Source of the DNA: Sugiyamaella lignohabitans
Lineage: Eukaryota; Ascomycota; Dipodascomycetes; Dipodascales; Trichomonascaceae
NCBI RefSeq assembly: GCF_001640025.1
Contig: NC_031672.1
Location: forward strand, 4,030,001 to 4,094,000
Direction of reading: 5' to 3'
DNA length: 64,000 nt
The notes under the pieces were generated by a model, which worked only from the letters and a program-made list of their open reading frames with translations, was not told the DNA's origin and ran no database searches. Positions 1 through 12,318 of the stretch are shown here, in pieces. Position 1 is the first letter of the stretch. Each line of letters begins with the position of its first letter. The position numbers and the translations under genes are program-made.

Positions 1-1123
1 AAGAACTAGACACCGCGGACGTCGTGGCATTTACCGGAGTAAAGGTAGCAATTGAAGAAGTGACAGGTACTGAAGTGGTGCCATTGCTCGAGGGAGTAGC
101 AGTGGCGACAGGGATGCTAGCATTGGCAAATCTTGTCTGAGGTGAAATCGGGACAATGGGGTCGGCAGTTCCAGTGCTGATAGGAATCAAAGTCTCCGGA
201 GAGAGAGATCCACTTGCATCACCAGTCATGACCTCTGCAAAGGTACCATTGGTAAATGTAACGGTTCTTGTAATAGTGATAATAATAGTAGTCGTAGTAT
301 CATCAGAAGAAGTAGGTGCAGGGACGGTAGTAGTTCCGCCACCAATAGTACTAGTTTGAACCTCAGTAGATGTAACAGGAACAACAGTGGTAACAGGAAT
401 AGCTTTACCATCACTAGTAATGGTGTTAACTATAGTCTGATTATTAGTAACAGTGTTGGTAGGAGCGACAACAACAGTGATGACAGGCTGCTCGGTAGAG
501 TAGTCGTAAACTGTCGAATAAACATCCTCATCAGAAGACGAAGGGTCAAGAGGAGCTTGAGTGAGAGTACTAGTAGCATCAGCACCAACGAGTAAAGTGC
601 GTAAGAAAGTCTTTCCATCAACAACAACAGTTGTAGTGATAGTCTTCATAGCAGAAGAGCTGCTGGAAGGAGCGGCAGTAATAGATGAGGTAAGCACTTG
701 AGTGGAGGTAGCATCAACGAACTTGGTTTCAGCAAGACCAGTAACTGAGGTAACAGTAGCTTCTACAGTATCGGTGTTGGTGATAGTATTGGAACCCGGG
801 TCCGCAGTAACTGTCACTGTTGGATCAAGAGTCTCATAGTCTACAAGAGTTTCAATTGAAGTAGGGTCTGCTGAAGTAGGAGCAGGGTCCGCCGAAACGG
901 TAACAGTTTGAGAACTGCCATCGACATTCACGACAGGATATCCCTTAGCAGATGTTGTGGCAACCAATCCGGTATTGGTAGGAGCAGGGGCTGCACAGAA
1001 ATTACTGTCACCAGTGACAGTAACCCAAACAGTAATATGGTCGGGGTCAACCCACTCCTCAGCCAGAGCTTTACCCGTCAAGCTGGCCATTGCCATTGAT
1101 AATAAAACGGACGTCAACTTCAT
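1..1123 (-). CDS. Secreted Ser/Thr-rich cell-wall-type protein, 5' part (runs off window)
   Basis: The frame is open without a stop from the ATG at 1121-1123 to the window edge, at least 374 codons, so the 3' end of the gene is missing. It begins with a classic signal peptide (MKLTSVLLSMAMASLTGKALA, cleavage likely after ALA). The rest is almost entirely Thr, Ser, Val, Pro and Ala with repeated TVTV, ITTTV and PVTS-like stretches and a few NxS/T sites. This is the composition of heavily O-mannosylated fungal wall proteins or GPI-anchored adhesins. No catalytic domain is visible and the C-terminal GPI signal, if any, lies outside. A TATA-like box lies about 210 bp upstream. The function stays open: structural wall protein, adhesin stalk or sensor. 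Confidence 0.75.
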   Translation of the reverse strand, partial: MKLTSVLLSMAMASLTGKALAEEWVDPDHITVWVTVTGDSNFCAAPAPTNTGLVATTSAKGYPVVNVDGSSQTVTVSADPAPTSADPTSIETLVDYETLDPTVTVTADPGSNTITNTDTVEATVTSVTGLAETKFVDATSTQVLTSSITAAPSSSSSAMKTITTTVVVDGKTFLRTLLVGADATSTLTQAPLDPSSSDEDVYSTVYDYSTEQPVITVVVAPTNTVTNNQTIVNTITSDGKAIPVTTVVPVTSTEVQTSTIGGGTTTVPAPTSSDDTTTTIIITITRTVTFTNGTFAEVMTGDASGSLSPETLIPISTGTADPIVPISPQTRFANASIPVATATPSSNGTTSVPVTSSIATFTPVNATTSAVSSS

Positions 1124-1331
1124 TTTTAGCAAAATATGAAAGGAATAAAGTCCGGTAGTTATGATACTCAAACACTAAGCAGTGTTTCTTGTAAGCAAAA
1201 TTGACTTTAGCGAGTTTTCTGGAAGGAATGAATGAGCAACGGTAAGTTAAAAGAGTGAAGACTTGCTTAATGAACGAAGAAGACTAAGGAAAGGAAACCA
1301 AAATAATTCAAGTGTTTAGAATAGATCCAGT

Positions 1332-1341
1332 CTTTTATATA
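1332..1341 (-). promoter_or_regulatory. TATA box of the wall-protein gene
   Basis: On the minus strand this reads TATATAAAAG, a near-perfect TATA box about 210 bp upstream of the ATG at 1123. It suits a strongly regulated promoter, but its use is inferred from sequence only. Confidence 0.45.
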
Positions 1342-2851
1342 TTTGCCATTGGTCTGGTTGATCTCGCATCAGCGGATACGGTGCCTGGAGGCGGGATCAC
1401 GGATCTTGGACATAATTGTAGATTGTTCCTTGAACGGCCCATGAGGCGGGACCAAATGCCACCCATGGGAGGACGTGATCATACGAACATAGCTTCATGA
1501 CCCGCCACAAACTCATCAAATAGCCTTTTGGAGAAGTGGTCCGTTCGTTTTCTGCAAGTGGTTGGCTTGTGTGCAGTTGAATTAAATTTAGATGGCAGGT
1601 GGGGTCGTGCATATTTTAATCTAGTGGCTGTCAAAACACTGCATAAAATGCGTACTTTAACCGTATGCGGCAGTGATTCTCAACCGTATGCAAAGCACGG
1701 GCCATATCCGAAGTGCATATGGTACCTGCGGACATTGCTCAACTGTCGCTCGAACTCTATTAGAACTTTGAAAAAGATACTGGAATAAGGTCAGACCAAA
1801 AGCATACCAAGAATGAAGCAAGATTTTAGCGAGATACTGGTATGTCTCAAAGATTGATTGAGATCTAGATTTTGCCACTAGTCTTTTAGATTCAACGTTG
1901 AATCAGGGGAAGAATAGACATAGGGTCTCACTCAACAGACAAGAGGTAGAATAGAATGTAGAGACAGAAATACTATGAAGCTGACAAGTCTATGAGAAAA
2001 ATTAATTAATGGCTGGTTGGTATATTAATTATTTCCCTATGTGGGAAATAATAATGATGAGGATCATCTATTGTTGCAATATTATAATAGCGTGCAAGGT
2101 AATGAGCCCTCGATGCATCAGATCGTTTTGAGGATAGTCAGCCATGTTTCTCTCTGTAGGTCGGTCCCTGCACACCAGCTAAAAGCCATTACTTGGATTA
2201 GGAAAGAGCGTCATCCCACATTAGGACTTTCCGGGGCAAGTCAGTCAGTTATATACTGACTAATGAATTGCCGATATCCATAATTCCCAAATAGGAGATT
2301 CAATATAAGCAGGCTGTGCTAGCAGCTCTAATTTAATCCATGAAGTTGCTAATGAGGAATACCATTGTTTACGACAATTGTCAGTCCACTATGATATACT
2401 TCTCTAAGAACTGTTGAACAGTGCTTGGACCAATAGCACAAAGCGAATGGCGCCAAGTGTGGACCCTTCTGCATATGGATATCTATTTCCGATACTATAA
2501 TCTGGACCCCACGAACCCCCTACTCTTGACTCTAGAGTTTTGGTGGTTCCATCGATCTTGTGTGGAGATAATTACAGATCTAGGAATAGTGCCAACGGCG
2601 ATAGGTAGGACTATTCTGCACAATTCCTGAAAATAATTCGATCAGCCCAATTCCGAGAATATATGGCGCCGAACTGGTACCGAGATATTGCATGACTCTC
2701 GATCATGAAGCACAGTGGCTTGGTAATCGACAATCAATCGTGGCCGGCATGAACTCAATCGCGGAAAACGTCAATGGGACTTCCGATTTATGCAAGTGGG
2801 ACGAGCACACCGAAACATGTGCCTCAGTATCGAAATTATGACCATACTTCA

Positions 2852-2975
2852 CTGGGGCTGCGCCCCAGACCCCCGGCTCCTCTCGCTTCGCTCGAGTCAT
2901 TCCGTGTCCGATCCACACAATCTCCTGCGAAGCAGGAGCCACGGGGGTCTGGGGCTAGCCCCAGCCGCCGGAGGC
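2852..2975. repeat. GC-rich inverted-repeat element, full hairpin copy
   Basis: Two GC-rich arms face each other. The left arm starts with the palindrome CTGGGGCTGCGCCCCAG (2852-2868) followed by ACCCCCGGCTCCT. The right arm carries AGGAGCCACGGGGGTCTG followed by the palindrome CTGGGGCTAGCCCCAG (2949-2964) and CCGCCGGAGG. The loop holds CTCGCTTCGCTCGAGTC. Related half-copies lie at 22057 and 52952, so this is a dispersed family. The shape is MITE-like, but no target-site duplication was confirmed. Confidence 0.75.
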
Positions 2976-5862
2976 AGTTGAATCCCCCAAAACATCTGCT
3001 TTTGAAGCTGATGATGATTGTAGGCCAGACCTGCTCAGCGACAGAAGGAAATGAACAAAGTTAAGTAATGCATTGAACTCCATCAATTTTAATGCAAGGC
3101 GTATTATGTCAGGACCAGGGGTAACTCTGCTGGTTTTTCGCCGAGGAGACTGCATTGGATACTTTAGTGCATGCATGAAGTTTTTTGCGAGATCCAGAGG
3201 CTGGCTGCATGCAGTTGAAATGACTGCTATGCACCAAAGCCAAGATCGGACTCGGTGTTGACGAGATGAACTTATGATTCTGCGACGCATGACAGCAACA
3301 GCTCGAAGCTGTTAGAGAGGCTGTTAGGATATAACTTCTAAAGCACCAGTCGGTATCTTGTTGGGCTTCCAGATGCAAGGCTTGTCCAAGAAGTTTTTAT
3401 GCGCTTACTGGCATCAACAACCATACCGTAGAGGTAATTACTCAGGAGTTAAATATATATCACTAAAGCTGTCGTTCTGGCTGCCGCATAATATCATTCG
3501 TGGAACAACGTATATCGTGTACGTGCGGTGTCAAGTAAGTTCCGGCCAACCAATAGCTGACATCCGGTCGGTCGGCAGAAGGAGAACCGACCTCATGTCG
3601 ATTACATGCGAGTTATAATTAGGGGTTAGGGTAGTATTTTAAATACCCCCTGAAATGAACGGAAATGTATTGCTGAAGGGACTGGATGACAACTATGATG
3701 GTTAAGCCCATGAAATTAGTAAAACATACTATACTACAGACTCAATCTCAAAAGCAAAGTGCCTCCAACCAGCTATTTACTTTAATATAAATAAACCCAA
3801 CGCTTCTAATTAGATACTAACGACTTGACAGTTTGTAGTCAAATTGTACTTGCACAGGGGGGCCCGAAAGTTCATATAGGCAGGTGCTTGGTGCTAGTAT
3901 TCTAGTACTAATCTTTTGTTTCACAATACAAGGCATTGTCGTATTAAAGAAGTGTAAAGAAGTACACTTTGTCATCTAAAACTTACATAAACAGGGGTGA
4001 GACATCTACAGAAACGCTTTAGTTCAAGGGCAGGTGACTGGCACTAAGCGACTAAAAGTCCTTTAAGTTAACTGCAACCATAAAGTGCTGGGCTAGCGAA
4101 CAACCCCTGTTGTTATTTTACCGCATTTATTGACTGCGTATCTGCTTATCGCTCCGGTCTGGTCTAAACCACCTGAAGCTGAAACAAGCCATCCTCAAGT
4201 CTTTAGTTTAAGTTTACATCCACAGAGCTGGAAGTAGTGTAGCGACTGAGCCTTGTTTCTCATTTTAGGGCCGATCTCAGTGGTCAAAACCTTTGGCTAC
4301 TAGATTTACGCCATTGAATCTTATCTACCGTATTTGGTTTACTACGGAACCATTGTGCGATCGGTCTTTGTAGTTTTGATCTGTCTTCTGCAGCGGAGTA
4401 AAAGTTGCCATTGTTGGTGTTACTCAGGCCCTTTGGTTGCTTCAGTGAGCTTCTCGCAGGTGAGTGACAGGTGAATTCCCAGTTTATCAACTCACATTAG
4501 GTCATCTTCATCGCCCGAACGGCGACTCAGAAGTAGGAACCTAGGCTTATCCAGCAAGCGCCTGCACGCCGCCTGCCTAAAGGTTTTTCAAGGAAGAATA
4601 GGCTAGGCTTATTTTCATCAACATTCACCGTCGACTCAGTTTATCTTATTGTTTGTCTCCTGCTACTACTAGCCTTGGCTCTACTCTTTACATCCCTAGT
4701 GATTTTTTTATTACTAGCTAAGTCACGTTGGAAAGCAAGCCGCATCAATAAATTGCTATCAACTAACACTAGGAGCCAGTTGCTAATACAACTACACTTT
4801 GGCTGAGGAGAATAGTGCTAGTCTGATATTCAGCTGACAATATTTTCAGCGCTCTAACTATAACGACTGAAGCTAAAGCAAAAATTCTGATAGCTACTGC
4901 ATACTAGTTTTGCAGCTGTTAGAGCCGATAGCAGGTTACTGTGTATCGAAGCTTACCGACACTAGCTAGACTCGGCAAGAAGAGCATTGCACTACGTCAG
5001 AATTGTGTTAAGGCATCACTTATCTCTGTCCGCCTTGTTTACTTTGTTCTGCATCCGCGATCAATTTTAACACATTTAAAACTTCATTAGCCGTATTGGG
5101 CCACGATTGACGCACAACTGCATATTTACATTGCTAGCTCGAGCAGGTGTAAAGATTTAACATAGATAATTGTTAGGTGGATTACGGGCTCGTTGATAAA
5201 TAAGTTGAGGGGCAGATTAACAACCATCAAGCAGTACCACCTGCGAGGAGTCACCAGGCGATAAAAAGAAAACACCATTCTTTTTCCTTTTTTTTTATTG
5301 GTTTGGTTGTTTCCGAGTCCCGTTACACACCGACAGTAGGGAAATTATATCTGACGCTCAAGAGATTGTCAGGTTTTACGACATAAATCGAAATCAATCT
5401 GATAATCGAAAATTCGGCGTGAAAGTCATTGGTACCTGCTTGCTACTTTCTCAGCTGAAGCCTGGTGGGCCCCCGCCTTATATTGTGACGTCGTCTGCCT
5501 ACAGGTTCCGAGTTTAAGTGACCAGGTCATCCCGCCTTGCCGGTCGCACCAAGCAGAACATTGGTGCCTGCTTCAATCTGCATTTAGAAAGGAGCCGTTT
5601 GTTATCATTTATTTTTATTGTTCTAGTGGTTCTTTCTTATTGCGATTGAAATTTTCACTTGATCGCTCCAGCAAAGTTTTGAATCTTTTACTAAATTTTT
5701 TATTTTAAATCTGATCTGGACTCTTTCTTTCGTTCCGCCAAAGCCTTTTTTCCGGTGTTATTTTAAGGTGGTGTATTAATAGCAACAGACGCAATACAGA
5801 GGTAAGTTAAAACTGTATGTAGGTGCTTTTCTGGGAGTTTCTATAGGGAGCATACGCTCAAA

Positions 5863-5867
<5 letters not shown>

Positions 5868-5902
<35 letters not shown>
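5868..5902. repeat. GT/CA dinucleotide microsatellite, about 17 units
   Basis: An uninterrupted (GT)n run of about 35 bp, flanked by degenerate TG-rich sequence on both sides. It lies about 1.1 kb upstream of the DUF1765 start and possibly inside a 5'UTR intron. Confidence 0.9.
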
Positions 5903-5906
<4 letters not shown>

Positions 5907-7047
5907 TGTGTGATGTGTGCCTGTATCCTGTATGAGAGTGGTACGCAGGAGAGCACAAGCAAGCATATATCGGCATAGGAGTGTGTAACATAAGGCCCAG
6001 TAGTGGCTAAGCAAAGGGGTATAAGCGTGTAGAAGCGAGCGAGGCGGATTATTGTTGTTTCAGTAAATTGATATTCTATTTTGATCCATTTTCCATTCTC
6101 TTGGTTTGATTTTTCAATTTATTTGTCAACCCTGTTTACTGGTTGTTTTCGTCGTAAACTTATTGTTTGGCCTATGCACCAATTCCTATCAATCGATAGA
6201 TAAGCTTGAATAATCATTGATCGGTTATAACGCTCGTTTCAAATACAATCGGCCTCGCTTCAAACGCTGACCTTCTTGATTTTTCTCCTTGGCTTCCGGA
6301 GGGCTTTTTTTTATGGATCTCGTCTCGAATTCTAACAGTTTTTATCAGTTCTTCAAGCAAGATTAGTTAAAGTTTATTTGGTCGTACCTCATCGCTTGCC
6401 ATCTCATCATCGCTCATCTCATCTCGTCCTTCTGGATCTTACGCATTACTTGTTAGATCTTGGGTGTCCTCGGTCAATTTTCGTAGTCTGGTGGATTGTG
6501 TTAATTAATTACACCTGTTGGTGTCACTTACCTGATCCCCTCCCAGTCAACAGCAATTAAAACGAATCGTCGCGGATCATATCATATCGCTGGTCAGTTT
6601 AAAAGTCACTCACTCTGGTTGTTCTAAATTTATCTCTACTCACTCTGTGTGCGTCTTCACCCCATTGAACTCTAATTTTTGGCTCTCTTGCAAGTTGCTT
6701 TCTCGCCTTTTAGCTCATTAACATAATATATCACCAGCCACCTTTACGCATCTAGGTATTGTATAGAAGAACATCCCATTGTCTTTATTCTATTTTGGTA
6801 TACTATTGAACGTGCTATCTCGTGTGAAATAGCTTTCTTGGTCCCAATATCTTATTACTGAAGGTTTTAGAGAGGACATCTTGGTTGTGGCATCAAAGAC
6901 TTGCCCTCGTTTGAACAGTCTTTTTGTTGACCGCATCTGTTGTATGCAATTGCTTCACTCGTTTCACGCTATTTATTCGACTAGTACTCAGTCTGTCAAG
7001 CATCTTCAAGGGTCTCTTCTTATGCGCTTGAATCCAATTATTCGACA

Positions 7048-10000
7048 ATGACTGATGTGGATCCCCCACGCCCGTCGCAACTTCTAGTTGCAAACGCTGC
7101 GTCATTGAGCCATGATTCGAAAACTGAAACCACTACCAAAACTTCATCAATTAATGTAAAAATAAAGCGCTCTTCCTCGTCATTTGCTTTGAATAAACTT
7201 TCTTTCGCATCATCTGATTCAAGCCCACTATCTTTGTTTCAACGAAGAATCTTTTCTTCACCAAACGACTACAGCAGTACCAACAGCCTGTCACAAGTAT
7301 CAACATCAACATCTCCCGAGTCTTTCTCTCTTTCATCGTCATCCACGCCGCCTTCTCCAACTTCGTCTGTGGCCACATCTCCTAATGCCACTACTATATC
7401 CTCTCAAGATGGATCAAGCTCTGTTTCTCGTTCATTGAATCTGGCCTCCCCAGATAATCTGTCACTTTATAATTACGGCACCGGTAGCTCGTCAGGGTTT
7501 ATCACACCTATCAAACGACGGTCATCTCGCTACTCTGCCATTCATCGTAAAAGCATGGACTCGACTTCGCCTCCTAAAGATGAATATAGTCGAGAATTTA
7601 AGATATTGGATGAAGACCTATCTAAATTCCAGTCCAAATCTGGCGTCAACCGTTCCAATGTTCTTCGTTTAGCATTATTGCCTTTTCTTCGTCAGCATCG
7701 AGGTGAAGAGAATTATGTCAAGCACTCGAATGCTAAAGAGCTATACTATTATAGAGTAAAAATATTGCAGAAATGGTGGAATTCCATTTTGGCTGCTTTT
7801 AAAGATCGGTCTATTAGTGGTTCGGACCGGTCACTATATCTGGAAGGATTATCTGGCCTTATGGCTCGTCTTGAATGGCGCTCGAACCCGATTCTTTATC
7901 AACAATTGTTGTATGAAACCATGCAACTTGTCATATCTAAACTCAGCCTGAAGACTGTTCCACTTTCAGTTGCAGCATTTTCTGGTAAGGTTCTTGCTTA
8001 TGCATTCTTTTTTGCTCCTGGTATTGCACCAATTTTGCTACATTTACTTGCTGTTCCTCAGCATGATATTGATCGAGTAATTTCTTGCACATTTCGACCC
8101 GATAATATTGCTTCTGACAGTGCCTCGCAACAGTTTTATCACCATCAACAACCATTTGCATCTTGTGCGTCAATTTCTGACGCCACTTTAATTCTAACGT
8201 CGACTTGTAACTTCCCCAAACATCTCGAACCTTTGTTGGGGTATTGTGAAGGTCGCAAATCTCCTGCTGCCTTACCGAGTAAATCAACTACGGTATACAA
8301 TGCGTCAAGATTCTACAAATCTATTCCCGCACCTCATCCTCCTTCCGCAGTGCCAAATATCTATGGTCCGTGGTCTAGAAGGTGGGCATCGTCCAACAGC
8401 GATGTATTTATTGCATTCATTAAGCATTACTACTCGATTATTTCCTCTATTCTTCCACAGGATTTGCCTTGGAACGCTCATGTTGCGTCCCCTGGTTTAG
8501 TTATATTACATTCGTTTCTTCTTGGAAGCCTTGATTTTGCTGTTCATCCCCATGATGATGGTCATGCTAACGCATCTGGGTAAGTTCTGTTATTAGTATC
8601 GCTTGCGAACTGAGTGTCGTAAGTCAAAGTTTGCTAACAATAATAGGTTTGATGCTGATGACCTGAACACGGTAGCTGTTTCTCCTGTACCGGCTATTCG
8701 CACCCGTCGTCGAGTAGATCAGCTTAAACTACTGGTTGTTATCCGAGAAATCCTACATAACGACGATGCTTGTACACAGTTTTATGAGCCATATTGTCGT
8801 CAGTTCGAGCGTATTTTGCATGGTGTTGCTCTCAAGACCAGTGTTTATGATGTTGAAAGTTGTATCATTTTGGCTGATCTTGTAGAGGAGTACTTATCAT
8901 CACTATTGTTGAGCCACTCGTCCACCAAACAGACGGTCAACATCCAGAAAGATAAGGTGGTTGATTGGCAATTCTGGATACATGTCATTCAAAGAATGCT
9001 TTCAAGTGATAACAGTCATACCGAGTTGAGAGCATTGGCTTTTCTCTTCAATATCTGGGACAATTTGCCAATCGGCTGTAATGTTGGAAGTTGCACTGAA
9101 CCATTGCATGCTGCTCGTTATCAAAGTGAACTTGAGTTTGTGTTCGATGATAATGAGGGTCTAAGATGGAATGTTATTGTTTGGCTTTTATCACCGCCAA
9201 TGTGGGAGCGTTATTTTTGTCATTGGCAGCCTCTAGTTCGTGCTTACTATCACCGGCTGTTGTGTTGGAGAGTAGCTTCGGTAGGGCCTGAGAGTGATTT
9301 GTTGTCGTCAATATTACAGTCTAACTGTAATGCCGACGCAAGAATCTTGCTCTCACAGAGACTGCAAACTTCTTATGAGAAAGTTGCCCATGCGATCGAG
9401 CTTGCAAAAGAGTGCAAGTCGATGTTCCCTGCTTTGGAGCCTGCACCACCTGTAGTGAATAGGCAATTGTCTATTTTCGTTAATCCTGCTGTTTCTGGTG
9501 GTGGCCCTCCACTAGCCAAGGTTCCTATGCGAGTTTCTAGTGAGCGAAATATCTCAGGCAACAATTCTATTAATCATTTGCTCCCACGTGTAACGTCCGA
9601 GGGTTCCTTGAGCAGCCAACATCTCCATCGAGTGAATCCATTTGATGTGTTCGATGACGTGGCCTATTCATACCCACCAATGGCGTCTCCAAAGGATAAT
9701 TTGTTTTCCTTGGGTCGTGAATTAAAACCAGCAACTGACTATTTGAGCCATAGTGTGGCAGAAACTGAAGAAGAAAACTCTACAAAAAAGAAGTGGAGTA
9801 TACTTCGCCCTCATGGACTGAAGAAATACTTCAGTAGTAACAATATGCGAGTATCTTCAGCCCCTACTCTTCCAACTGAAACAAAAAAATCTATGACTTC
9901 TTCGTCTTTTGTTGAACTAAAATCTGTGAGATCGAGAACTCCGTCTATTAAATCGAGTCCAAAGTCGGTTCCTAAAGTCAGTCCCACTTCTTCTCTTACG

Positions 10001-10693
10001 ATGTCTCTGATACCACCGCCTCCCCAACTGTTAAGAGAGCGTCCTGAGATCAATCGCCCTCCTTTCAAGTTTTGTATTGAGTATTGCGAGAAAACTGCTA
10101 GAAAGCAGTTTGATCTTATTTTCAGAAAAAATCAAGGTATAGAGCTTGAGACGAGTCAATTGAGACATCCGGTTAAACCTAGATTACCGTTCGACTTCGA
10201 CAATAAAGTCGATTCAACCTTTTTTTACAGTACTGCTGGTACTGACGTGAATGATGAGGAGGATGACGCTTACAAAACGTGTGCTTCTGATGAATCTGAC
10301 TCTGATGATGAATTTTCTACGCCGGCAATGGGCATTAACGATGAGTCAGCTTTTGATGATATCACTAAAGCTTATGATAGCAATAACGAAGATTCTTATG
10401 AGACCTCTAGTAATCCTGGAGCAGATATTGTTAATTCATTACTAGACGAAGAAAAATCACAGCGTATTCAGTTTGCCAATGGTATCTTAGGCTCGCCTGA
10501 CCAAAACACCAAAGCTGATGATTCGAAGTATTGGAGATATGCTGGCAGGTCTTTGAGCGAGTGGGCACTGGCAGTAGCTCAATTTGAAGAGTTCGTCCGT
10601 AATAGAAGGACGATGGCTGGTGTTTCTCGTTTAGAAGATCTCGGTGTTCCCTTTCTTGTAGCTGAAATTCCCGCCAAGGTCTTAGTGGGTTAG
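7048..10693 (+). CDS. DUF1765 (UPF0592) family protein, two exons
   Basis: Exons 7048-8579 and 8647-10693 encode about 1192 aa. The 67-nt intron has GTAAGT at 8580 and TGCTAAC followed by AATAATAG ending at 8646, and the frame joins cleanly (Gly-Phe-Asp). Residues 1-190 are Ser/Thr-rich and disordered. The block from about residue 195 (KFQSKSGVNRSNVLRLALLPFLR) through the LYYYRVKILQKWWNSI and LEWRSNPILYQQLLYE segments and beyond matches the fungal DUF1765 proteins (S. pombe SPAC7D4.03c type) as I recall them. A second conserved part has W-rich segments (VIVWLLSPPMWERYF). The C-terminal half mixes a Ser/Pro-rich linker with an acidic stretch and ends in ALAVAQFEEFVRNRR. The molecular function of the family is unknown. 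Confidence 0.82.
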
Positions 10694-10850
10694 ACGCTTC
10701 TGTTATATAATTAATTTCTTTTCTTGCATAGCATCTATTTATTAAATTATTATAAGATATTTTTTTTAATACTAAGCATTACAATGACAATTGTTCTATT
10801 CTGCTCGTTCATGAAGCTTAAAATGCTTGTGGTATTGACTGAGATTTGGT

Positions 10851-12318
10851 TCATGAGAAATTCATCTCTTGTTCTGGGTAAACCTTTTCCTCTTCGTCTT
10901 CCTCCCATGGCCCAGGCGTGGCAGCAGGTGTAAGTGGTCCAGGGTCGGGTCCAAGGCTGTCCAGCAAGTTGAGCTGGGGTTTTTGAGATGATGCATTTGA
11001 TTCTTGTGGATAAGGTGCTTCTTCAGTTTGTGGTGACTCTTGTCTTACTGCCCTATGTTCCAATAACGTGTTTAGTTTCAGTTCTTTTGATGACATTCGC
11101 CCAGGTTCATTATTTTCGACGGCGTACTCCTCTACATCAGGATTTTCACTTAGCTCCGATAACTCTTCTATATCCGTGTTTAGCAGAGATTCATTCTCAG
11201 AACCTGATTGCTCACCGTCTCTAGAGTCTTGGTGGCTATAATCCACCCGAGACAACTCTTCTTCATCAACATTTTCCTCCTCTTCATGGCTTTTATATGC
11301 ATGGAAGATGTACCATGCCATGAGAAGCATAGCGACAGTCTCGATAAACCAGAAAAATGCTGTTCCTATCACAAACATGAATATCCAATGGTAGTACATA
11401 TAATATCTAAGACCAGTCCATTCTACACTCCACAAAAGACACGCCATGTTCAGATTGACAGTCCTGTCAAGCTCGACAACAACTGACTTCGACTCGGCCG
11501 TTGCAGAAATTGGCCAATGCATCATTTGAATTGGTACTACTGTCTTCTGCTCCCAATAGCCAATTAAGTATAACGGACTGAATACAACCGTCTCTATAAG
11601 TTCTAGAACCTTACTTTTGTAAGGCAGGATAGCTGGCTTTGTACTCGAAACCAACCCTGGAAGCCTGTCAAATATGTACTTTTTATTGTGTGTCAATGGC
11701 CATTTTTGAGAGGGTCGGTGCAATCCCCCTTGATTGTTACCATCTCTCTTCCAACCTAATCCACCTATTACCGGTCCACTGGGTGGAACAGGCGTAGGTG
11801 GGCTTATTACCTTGGTTCCCTCATAAAATTCAGGAAAGGAATTCTCATTCAAAAAGTCATCTAGGGTACTATTGACTACAGTCATTCTAACCATGAAGTT
11901 ACCCAACTCTTGATTATAACTATCTCTAGGTAAATCTAGGACAACCGATATTTTATATGGGACTGAAGCTAGAGGCACCTCTGAGACATCAATTGCTGCG
12001 AATGCTCCTCCTCCGGAATACGAGTAGTCCATATCCAATACCGACACCACAGCCGGATGAGGAATGTAGAAATAGTAAGATATCACATATGTTATTGCGG
12101 CCAGTATAAGCAACACATATACTGCTATCGTGGTAATAAAAAAGTACATCCATGACTTTGCTCTTCTAGGACTGAAAAGGTAGTCCGCCGTTTCCTGGAC
12201 CAAATGTTAGAACAAAGTCGGCTGAGTTCCTTAAAATAGTGTCTTCTGAGCAGGCACCAACGAGTCGCAGTTGTATCTAACGACAGAGAGTATTCACACT
12301 TACATTTAGAAAATCCAT
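10851..12318 (-). CDS. SEI1: Seipin, ER lipid-droplet assembly protein (two exons)
   Basis: Exon 1 is only five codons (MDFLN, 12318-12304). A 109-nt intron (12303-12195, GTAAGT...TTCTAAC...CAG) leads into exon 2 (12194-10851), giving about 452 aa. The unspliced frame has no ATG before ETADYLF, which supports the intron. The order is seipin-like: a short cytosolic N-terminus, TM1 at about 20-48, a beta-rich lumenal domain (SVVLDLPRDSYNQELGNFMVRMTV), and TM2 at about 272-300. Seipin acts at ER-lipid droplet contacts. The C-terminal tail of about 150 residues is long, acidic and Ser/Glu-rich, longer than in S. cerevisiae Sei1. The 3' end converges with the DUF1765 gene. Confidence 0.85.

Larger units (their letters stand above)
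1124..7047. other. Long intergenic region, about 5.9 kb, no supported gene
   Basis: No frame of meaningful length or recognisable family is seen on either strand. Content that can be named: the promoter of the wall-protein gene (1124-1400), a GC-rich hairpin repeat (2852-2975), a possible spliced small ORF (3373-3879), a GT microsatellite (5868-5902), and a pyrimidine-rich leader or promoter for the DUF1765 gene (about 5250-7047). Within that last part GTAAGT at 5802 and CTAAC...CAG ending at 6348 could bound a 5'UTR intron. No tRNA-like B box (GGTTCRANYCC) was found. Confidence 0.6.

Noticed and set aside
3617..3633. Telomere-like TTAGGGGTTAGGG
   Set aside because: Only two imperfect units, with no longer array and no subtelomeric context.
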